Assembly (NCBI GenBank): GCA_026987155.1
Contig: JALSNG010000058.1
Span: 1 to 10,690, forward strand
Direction: 5' to 3'
DNA from: Thermococcus sp.
Lineage (GTDB): Archaea; Methanobacteriota_B; Thermococci; Thermococcales; Thermococcaceae
DNA: 10,690 nt
Shown here: one piece after another, positions 6,865 through 10,690 of the stretch
How positions within the stretch are numbered: position 1 is the first letter of the stretch
Layout: each line of letters starts with the position of its first letter
The notes under the pieces: generated by a model
What the model was told of the DNA's origin: nothing
The model's input: only the letters and a program-made list of their open reading frames with translations
Database searches by the model: none
Translations under genes and position numbers: made by a program

Positions 6865-6922
6865 GGGCGATGGCGTCCGCCTGGCTTCGAGCCGAACCGC
6901 CCGCTGAGGGCTGATGACGCCT
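6865..6922 (+). ncRNA. fluoride riboswitch (crcB motif)
   Basis: A fluoride-binding leader RNA. All elements of the known aptamer are present in order: GGCG (6866-6869) that pairs as a pseudoknot with CGCC (6878-6881); the AU linker (6870-6871); P1 made of GGCGUC (6872-6877) with GACGCC (6916-6921); P3 made of GCCC (6899-6902) with GGGC (6908-6911) and loop GCUGA; the UGAU linker (6912-6915) placed as in the Thermotoga petrophila aptamer; and a U (6922) right after P1 for the reverse-Hoogsteen pair with A6914. Between the pseudoknot strand and P3, where the Thermotoga RNA has about five bases, this one has 17 that form a small hairpin GGCU-UCG-AGCC (6883-6893). The element stands out as a GC-rich island between AT-richer promoters and coding starts. 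A fluoride-responsive riboswitch has been reported from T. kodakarensis, so function in this order is plausible. It precedes a toroid-protein operon, not crcB. Confidence 0.93.
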
Positions 6923-6946
6923 GTTCTACTCCAGGAGGCGGTAGAA
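6918..6946 (+). promoter_or_regulatory. riboswitch expression platform with ribosome binding site
   Basis: The ribosome binding site GGAGG (6934-6938) lies 7 bases before the ATG at 6946. CGCCU (6918-6922), mostly the 3' strand of aptamer P1, can instead pair with AGGCG (6936-6940), which covers the binding site. When P1 is held by fluoride this pairing is impossible. UUCUAC (6924-6929) can also pair with GUAGAA (6941-6946), touching the start codon; the two pairings cross each other. No T-run follows the aptamer, so control at translation is more likely than at termination. This is inference from pairing by eye. Confidence 0.55.
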
Positions 6947-7809
6947 TGGGCTCGAAGCTGAGGTTAATTGGTAGGTTCATAGATGTTGATAAGGTGATGA
7001 ACTACATAGAGGAGAGGCGACACGAGGACGGCGGGTACTGCTTCGTGAGCGTTCTCGACGATACCAACGTCAACGATACATACTACGCCGTAAAGATCCA
7101 CGACCTTATAGGCACTGAAATACCCGAGAAGGAGAAAACGATTGACTTCTTAAGAAAGGCGATTCAACCCCAGACGGCCGTTGTGGCAATAGCGATGGCA
7201 CTCGAAGGCTTGGCCATACTGGGAGCTGAGGACGTTGCAAAAGAACATCTTGACATTGTTTTTACCAAGTACAACCCATTGGAGGGCAAATTCGCCGTTG
7301 GTCTCGGCGGAAGTGAGGAATTCGGAACGGCAACACCGTTAGAGGCCACATACTGGGTGGTTAGAGCCTTCAAGGCCATAGGTTATGAGTTCAGCGAGGA
7401 AGAGAAAAACGCCATAAGGACATTCGTGATGCGCTTTAGAAAAGGAAACGGATTCGGTGTGAAGGGACCCACTACAACGATGACGTATCAGGCACTCTCC
7501 ACACTCCGCACCCTTGGTTACAGACCACCAAAAAGTCCGCACTTCAAAAACTGCGAACTCTGCCCTGAGGGCGGCTTTACCGAAGTCCCATATAGTCTTC
7601 CACCCTATCTCGAACCCACGTTCTACGCCACCAGAGGTATTGAACTGCAGGATGAAAAGCCCACATGCCCAAGAAAACACGTATGGTACATCCAACAGCT
7701 CCAGAACTCAAACGGGGGGTTTAGGAGGAGCATCGAACTCGGTATTTCAAACTTCCAGAACACGTACAGGGCCCTGGCGGTAGTCTCGTCAATGATGAAG
7801 TACCTGTGA
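6946..7809 (+). CDS. alpha/alpha-toroid repeat protein (prenyltransferase/squalene-cyclase-like), unknown function
   Basis: A 287-residue protein built from repeats like those of protein prenyltransferase beta subunits and terpene cyclases: a GGF/GGY or GF turn followed by a helix with TYxAL or similar. Units are seen at about residues 27-56 (EDGGYCFVSV ... TYYAVKIHDLIG), 76-93 (TAVVAIAMALEGLAILG), 113-146 (EGKFAVGLGG ... YWVVRAFKAIG), 167-191 (GNGFGVKG ... TYQALSTLRTLG), 208-235 (EGGFTEV ... TFYATRGIEL) and 252-283 (QNSNGGFRRS ... TYRALAVVSSM). The D-C-H zinc ligands of true prenyltransferases and the DxDD motif of class II cyclases are not evident; C203-x2-C206 and C241 could form a different metal site. 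The ATG has GGAGG 7 bases before it. First gene after the fluoride riboswitch and head of a four-gene operon. Its enzymatic activity, if any, is unknown. Confidence 0.88.
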   Translation: MGSKLRLIGRFIDVDKVMNYIEERRHEDGGYCFVSVLDDTNVNDTYYAVKIHDLIGTEIPEKEKTIDFLRKAIQPQTAVVAIAMALEGLAILGAEDVAKEHLDIVFTKYNPLEGKFAVGLGGSEEFGTATPLEATYWVVRAFKAIGYEFSEEEKNAIRTFVMRFRKGNGFGVKGPTTTMTYQALSTLRTLGYRPPKSPHFKNCELCPEGGFTEVPYSLPPYLEPTFYATRGIELQDEKPTCPRKHVWYIQQLQNSNGGFRRSIELGISNFQNTYRALAVVSSMMKYL

Positions 7810-7814
7810 TTAAA

Positions 7815-8540
7815 ATGGACGCCCTCGACATCTACCTCTCAGAGGCCTTTGAAAGGGATGGGTGCCCAGTATGTACGTTACTGCGTAATTTTGAGGAAAA
7901 AACGCTCACGACGCTCCTTTATGAGCATCCCAACGACCCGAGTCTGATAGAGGAGCTAAAAAAGGGACTTGGACTATGCCCATATCACTCGTGGAAGGCC
8001 CTTGAGCTAACTTCGAAAAATCCCCTAATCGACCCCCTCTCAATAGCGGTAATCTACGAGAGAATGCTCGACCACTACCTAAGGAACTGGGACAACGCTG
8101 ACGGAAACAGGTGCATGATATGCACAATGTCCCGGGAAAAGGAGGAGACACTGATAGATGCCATTGCCGACCGAATGAAAGAGTTACTTAACCGTTATGA
8201 AGAATCCCCTGCAATCTTATGCAGGAAACACTTCCAAATGTTACTGGAGCGAACTAAAAAACTCGATAAAAAACATGCTGCGAGGTTGGAAGCCATACAA
8301 AAACTAAAGGGAGAAAAACTCCAAAGGCTTTTAAAGGCCTTTATTGAAAAGTCGAGCTACCTTCACGATGAAGGGCCCACAGAAGAGGAGATCCTTTCAA
8401 TCAGGCAAACCATATTACTGTTAAAGGGAGAGCCCCTGCCCATTAACCAGGAAAGTTTTTTGGGAGCAGAGTCGAGGGGGAGGTCTCCATGGAAGAGAAG
8501 GTTGAGCTTCAGGTTTCAGGGGAAGAATTCGAAAGGGTGA
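7815..8540 (+). CDS. protein with two CxxC...CxxH units (DUF6062-like layout), unknown function
   Basis: A 241-residue, mostly helical protein with two matching metal-binding units: C17-P-V-C20 with C55-P-Y-H58, and C100-M-I-C103 with C136-R-K-H139. The stretch after each first pair is alike (CPVCTLLRNFEEKTL; CMICTMSREKEETL), so the protein looks like an internal duplication. Each unit probably binds one zinc ion or a similar metal. The layout recalls DUF6062-type proteins, but I cannot confirm membership. The ATG at 7815 follows the previous stop by 5 bases and has GTGAT four bases before it; a GTG at 7806 would add three residues. The last 52 bases overlap the next gene in another frame, and the C-terminal residues coded there are basic and low-complexity. 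Confidence 0.85.
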   Translation: MDALDIYLSEAFERDGCPVCTLLRNFEEKTLTTLLYEHPNDPSLIEELKKGLGLCPYHSWKALELTSKNPLIDPLSIAVIYERMLDHYLRNWDNADGNRCMICTMSREKEETLIDAIADRMKELLNRYEESPAILCRKHFQMLLERTKKLDKKHAARLEAIQKLKGEKLQRLLKAFIEKSSYLHDEGPTEEEILSIRQTILLLKGEPLPINQESFLGAESRGRSPWKRRLSFRFQGKNSKG

Positions 8541-8839
8541 AAAATAGGGTAAAGGGCAAGAATTATCTTCTGGATTTGGAGAGACTCGAGACCACGCTAC
8601 TCCTCCTCAAGTACCGCCACCTGCTTGAACGGTTCAACGAAGTGGAGACCAGGCTTTCAGAGGTGCAGAGGCACTGGGAAAGCCTCGTTGAATTCGAGAA
8701 AAAGGCCAAGGAGGACAAGACGTTCCTCATGGAAGCCAGAAAGACCCTGAACGAGGAGAATATCCTCCTTGAAAGGAAGGTGATGGGAGTTGAAAGTGAT
8801 AGTCAAAGGAGGGAAACGGTGGAAACGACTCACGGTTGA
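8489..8839 (+). CDS. small coiled-coil protein, unknown function
   Basis: A 116-residue, highly charged protein without cysteine. Heptad-like spacing of Leu from about residue 28 to 98 predicts a long coiled coil. The start has a strong GGAGGT five bases before the ATG, which supports translation despite the 52-base overlap with the gene before it. Residues 56-98 align without gaps to residues 75-117 of the next gene product, sharing a Trp and several Leu, Asp and Asn positions, so the two are probably diverged paralogues that could pair with each other. No catalytic motif is visible. Confidence 0.75.
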   Translation: MEEKVELQVSGEEFERVKNRVKGKNYLLDLERLETTLLLLKYRHLLERFNEVETRLSEVQRHWESLVEFEKKAKEDKTFLMEARKTLNEENILLERKVMGVESDSQRRETVETTHG

Positions 8840-9233
8840 AATCCCTCCCGAGGTAGAAGGCAGATTAAGAAAACTCGCAAACGATTACGGCTTCACCCTT
8901 GTGGACGTCCTGAAAATTCTGCTGAAAGGGGACTTTCTTGAAAATCGTGAGGGGATAAGAAGGGAAGATGTAGATGAGCTCCAACGGAAAGTCTTCTCCC
9001 TCGAAAGGGAGCTCTACGAACTTGAAGGCAAGTGGTCCCCCTTAAAGTTTAAGGCGTACTACCTCGCACTCGACAATCGAAACCTCTCTATTCAGCTTGC
9101 AGCTATAATAGCTCAAAACAAGAGACTTCGGAAAAAACTGGGACTTCCCAAAAGGGACTACAGTGAAATAGAAGGGAAAATACATTACTACCTAAGCTTC
9201 GACAAGTCTGGGGGAGAACCCTCAAGTGAGTAA
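8790..9233 (+). CDS. coiled-coil protein with ribbon-helix-helix-like N-terminus
   Basis: A 147-residue protein. Residues 13-46 (RLTVEIPPEVEGRLRKLA ... LVDVLKILL) follow the strand-helix-helix pattern of CopG/Arc-type DNA-binding domains, in which the strand pairs in a dimer and contacts DNA. Residues about 60-117 form a coiled coil related to that of the preceding protein, and the tail ends in a Ser/Gly/Glu-rich stretch. The start is uncertain: TTG at 8790 has GGTGAT five bases before it, and GTG at 8796 has GGAG six bases before it; no ATG is available. The 5' end overlaps the previous gene by 50 bases. A role as regulator of its own operon or of crcB is possible but is only inference. Last gene before a 131-base gap to the crcB start codon. 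Confidence 0.75.
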   Translation: MKVIVKGGKRWKRLTVEIPPEVEGRLRKLANDYGFTLVDVLKILLKGDFLENREGIRREDVDELQRKVFSLERELYELEGKWSPLKFKAYYLALDNRNLSIQLAAIIAQNKRLRKKLGLPKRDYSEIEGKIHYYLSFDKSGGEPSSE

Positions 9234-9302
9234 GGAGACTCAAGAAAGTCCGGGAGCAAAAGTTCAGAAATATACCTCAACGCCCATAAAAAAGCAGGGA
9301 AC

Positions 9303-9310
9303 TATTTAAG
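9303..9310 (+). promoter_or_regulatory. candidate TATA box of crcB
   Basis: TATTTAAG is preceded by GGGAAC; it predicts a transcript start near 9330-9335 and a leader of about 30 bases. The gap 9234-9364 holds this box, a weak inverted repeat (GGTCTC 9313-9318 with GAGATC 9333-9338) and no terminator-like T-run on the plus strand. No crcB-motif fold was found here. Confidence 0.5.
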
Positions 9311-9364
9311 GCGGTCTCCTGAGGGCATCGAAGAGATCCAATAAAAAGCCCCACGGTGAGAATT

Positions 9365-9736
9365 ATGAACCTCCGCATAGCTACGGCAATAGCACTCGGC
9401 GGCGCGCTTGGAGCACTTGCGAGGTTCTACATCTCGGGAATACTGCCCGTTTACAGGGACTTCCCGGTTGGAACGCTCCTCGTGAACAGCATAGCCAGCC
9501 TTATTCTTGGCTACCTCTACGGCCTGCTCTTCTGGGGCATAGGCGTCTCCGCAGAGTGGAGGCTGTTCTTGGGGACAGGCTTCTGCGGGGCCTTGAGCAC
9601 GTTCTCAACGTTTTCCTACGAGACTTTCTCGCTCCTGCGCGAGAGGGAGTACTTAATAGCGGGTCTCAACATCGCGGCAAACGTTATAATAACCATGGCC
9701 TTAGTATCTGCGGGCTTCCTGCTGGCCCGGAGGTGA
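9365..9736 (+). CDS. crcB: CrcB/FluC fluoride channel
   Basis: Fluoride-specific membrane channel that lets cytoplasmic fluoride leak out; it works as an antiparallel dual-topology dimer. The protein has 123 residues and four hydrophobic helices. GGALGALARF (12-21), GTLLVN (36-41, with the conserved pore Asn41) and GFCGALSTFSTF (72-83, with the two fluoride-lining Phe residues 80 and 83 and the region of the central sodium site) match the family signatures. The ATG at 9365 has GGTGA five bases before it; the GTG at 9356 lies within that site and is rejected as start. The stop lies inside the ribosome binding site of the DUF190 gene, so the pair is co-transcribed. It has its own TATA box and no riboswitch directly upstream, but read-through from the riboswitch operon is possible. 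Confidence 0.96.
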   Translation: MNLRIATAIALGGALGALARFYISGILPVYRDFPVGTLLVNSIASLILGYLYGLLFWGIGVSAEWRLFLGTGFCGALSTFSTFSYETFSLLREREYLIAGLNIAANVIITMALVSAGFLLARR

Positions 9737-9740
9737 TTGG

Positions 9741-10121
9741 ATGGTCGAAGTCGAACACTGGAACACGCTCCGCCTTCGCATCTACATAGGGGAGAGCGAT
9801 CGTTTTGACGGAAAGCCCCTCTACAAGGCGATAGTGGAAAGGCTCCGCGAGATGGGCATCGCAGGGGCAACGGTTTACAGGGGCATCTACGGCTTTGGAA
9901 AGAAGAGTAAGCTCCATTCGGCCGATGTTATGCGCCTTTCTACGGACCTTCCAGTGATAATTGAAGCCGTCGACAGGGGATATAAGATTGAGAAGGCGAT
10001 AAACGAGGTAAAGCCCATGATAAGGGACGGTATGATAACCGTCGAGCCGACGATAGTGGTATGGGTTGGCTCAAAGGAAGAGGTGAGCAAGTTTGAGGAG
10101 GATGCCGTGAGGGAACTCTGA
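9741..10121 (+). CDS. DUF190/UPF0166-family protein
   Basis: A 126-residue soluble protein with a ferredoxin-like, PII-related predicted fold: LRIYIGESDRFDGKPLYKAIVERLREMGIAGATV at the N-terminus, then YRGIYGFGKKSKLH, and a Pro-Val-Ile-Ile-Glu strand before a final helix and strand (TIVVWVG). The family is often encoded next to, or fused to, CrcB, and a PII-like regulatory role has been proposed from fold; it has not been shown to my knowledge. The start has an excellent GGAGGTGAT (9729-9737). The gene follows crcB by four bases, so a joint role in fluoride handling is likely. Confidence 0.92.
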   Translation: MVEVEHWNTLRLRIYIGESDRFDGKPLYKAIVERLREMGIAGATVYRGIYGFGKKSKLHSADVMRLSTDLPVIIEAVDRGYKIEKAINEVKPMIRDGMITVEPTIVVWVGSKEEVSKFEEDAVREL

Positions 10122-10135
10122 ATTCCTCCTAAATG

Positions 10136-10143
10136 TTATATAT
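10136..10143 (+). promoter_or_regulatory. candidate TATA box of coaBC
   Basis: TTATATAT lies 14 bases after the DUF190 stop. It predicts a start near 10160-10166, just ahead of or at the GGAGGTG ribosome binding site (10164-10170), which is 7 bases (from GGAGG) before the ATG at 10176. The exact start could instead use the upstream CTAAATG. Confidence 0.5.
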
Positions 10144-10175
10144 GAGTTAGTGCTACCCCTTCTGGAGGTGTCATT

Positions 10176-10690
10176 ATGCTCCACCACGTTAAGCTTATTC
10201 ACACCACCAAGAGCCGGAAGCTTCTTGGAAAAAAAATCGTTCTGGCTATACCAGGGAGCATAGCGGCCGTCGAGTGCGTAAAACTTGCCAGAGAGCTTAT
10301 TCGACACGGTGCCGAAGTTCACGCCGTCATGAGCGAGAACGCTCAAAAGATTATCCATCCCTACGCGATGGAGTTCGCCACCGGAAATCCGGTCGTGACT
10401 GAGATTACCGGCTTCATAGAGCACGTCGAATTGGCTGGAGAGCACGAGAACAAGGCCGACCTGATCCTCGTCTGTCCCGCAACTGCAAACACGATAGGGA
10501 AAATCGCCTGCGGCATAGATGACACGCCAGTTACAACCGTTGTGGCAACGGCCTTTGCCCACACCCCTATAATGATAGCCCCCGCGATGCACTCCACCAT
10601 GTACGAGCATCCGATAGTTGTTGAGAACATCGAGAAGCTCAAGGGACTCGGCGTCGAGTTCATCTCGCCAAGATTTGAGGAGGGAAAAGC
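10176..10690 (+). CDS. coaBC: phosphopantothenoylcysteine decarboxylase / phosphopantothenate-cysteine ligase, N-terminal part
   Basis: Bifunctional CoaBC (Dfp) of coenzyme A synthesis. The frame is open from ATG 10176 to the window end, giving 171 residues of the flavin-dependent decarboxylase (HFCD) domain. Visible marks are IVLAIPGSIAAVE (21-33) for FMN binding, the catalytic His83 in HVELA, PATANTIGKIACGIDD (101-116), and PAMHSTMYEHP (136-146), the substrate-recognition segment (PAMN-x-x-M in bacteria; His replaces Asn here). The ligase half lies beyond the window. A long open frame on the opposite strand over the same bases is a shadow. Confidence 0.93.
   Translation, partial: MLHHVKLIHTTKSRKLLGKKIVLAIPGSIAAVECVKLARELIRHGAEVHAVMSENAQKIIHPYAMEFATGNPVVTEITGFIEHVELAGEHENKADLILVCPATANTIGKIACGIDDTPVTTVVATAFAHTPIMIAPAMHSTMYEHPIVVENIEKLKGLGVEFISPRFEEGK

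Noticed and set aside
6883..6893. GGCTTCGAGCC recalls a tRNA T-arm.
   Set aside because: The flanking bases do not extend it to a five-base T-stem, and no acceptor, D or anticodon arm can be drawn. It is the inserted riboswitch hairpin.
6904..6917. CTGA-GGGC-TGATGA resembles the D'/C' pair of a box C/D sRNA.
   Set aside because: No terminal box C or box D lies at guide distance on either side, and the same bases are fully explained as P3, the UGAU linker and P1 of the fluoride riboswitch.
7791..7797. ATGATGA as a box C of a C/D sRNA at the end of the toroid gene.
   Set aside because: No CTGA at guide distance and no C'/D' pair downstream; it is coding sequence (Ser-Met-Met-Lys).
9313..9338. 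Inverted repeat GGTCTC/GAGATC before crcB considered as a second fluoride aptamer or a terminator.
   Set aside because: None of the aptamer linkers or the pseudoknot are present, no T-run follows, and the predicted crcB transcript would start within it.
10071..10610. A 179-codon open frame on the minus strand.
   Set aside because: It is a shadow of coaBC and the DUF190 end; the protein looks like no family and the plus-strand frame carries the CoaBC motifs.

Overview
The window looks like chromosomal DNA of a hyperthermophilic euryarchaeon of the order Thermococcales (Thermococcus or a close relative). The reasons are an AglB oligosaccharyltransferase with the archaeal WWDYG and DxxKxxxI motifs, a zinc-finger adenylate kinase next to an archaeal-type pyruvate kinase, an archaemetzincin, GGTGA/GGAGG ribosome binding sites, TATA boxes about 25-27 bases before inferred transcript starts, some apparently leaderless genes, and very tight packing. 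The genus call is inferred from protein style, not from a database search.

Left part (1-6780): the C-terminal part of aglB (+) runs tail-to-tail into a three-gene minus-strand operon, moaD-like > thiamine-binding (MTH1187/UPF0045) protein > SAM methyltransferase, joined by TGATG stop/start overlaps. Divergent from it is a leaderless gene (+) for a two-fold repeated protein of unknown function. That gene converges on a pyk > adk operon (-). A single-cysteine PrxQ/BCP peroxiredoxin (+) starts divergently from pyk and converges on a divergent archaemetzincin (-).

Middle (6781-9233): this is the most interesting part. Between the archaemetzincin and the next plus-strand gene lies a GC-rich RNA element that matches the fluoride riboswitch (crcB motif) helix by helix: pseudoknot, P1, P3, the AU and UGAU linkers, and the U after P1. 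It carries an extra hairpin. It does not sit in front of a fluoride channel. It leads a tightly overlapping four-gene operon: an alpha/alpha-toroid (prenyltransferase/squalene-cyclase repeat) protein, a protein with two CxxC...CxxH units, and two small coiled-coil proteins that look like paralogues, one with a ribbon-helix-helix-like N-terminus. I know of no function for these proteins in fluoride stress, so this is a candidate undescribed fluoride-responsive gene set.

Right part (9234-10690): crcB/fluC, the fluoride channel, has its own TATA box and is followed by a DUF190/UPF0166 gene. No obvious terminator separates crcB from the riboswitch operon, so read-through could bring it under the same control. 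The window ends inside coaBC (phosphopantothenoylcysteine decarboxylase/phosphopantothenate-cysteine ligase). No tRNA, rRNA, CRISPR array, insertion sequence or transposase was seen, and no gene-free stretch exceeds about 125 bases.
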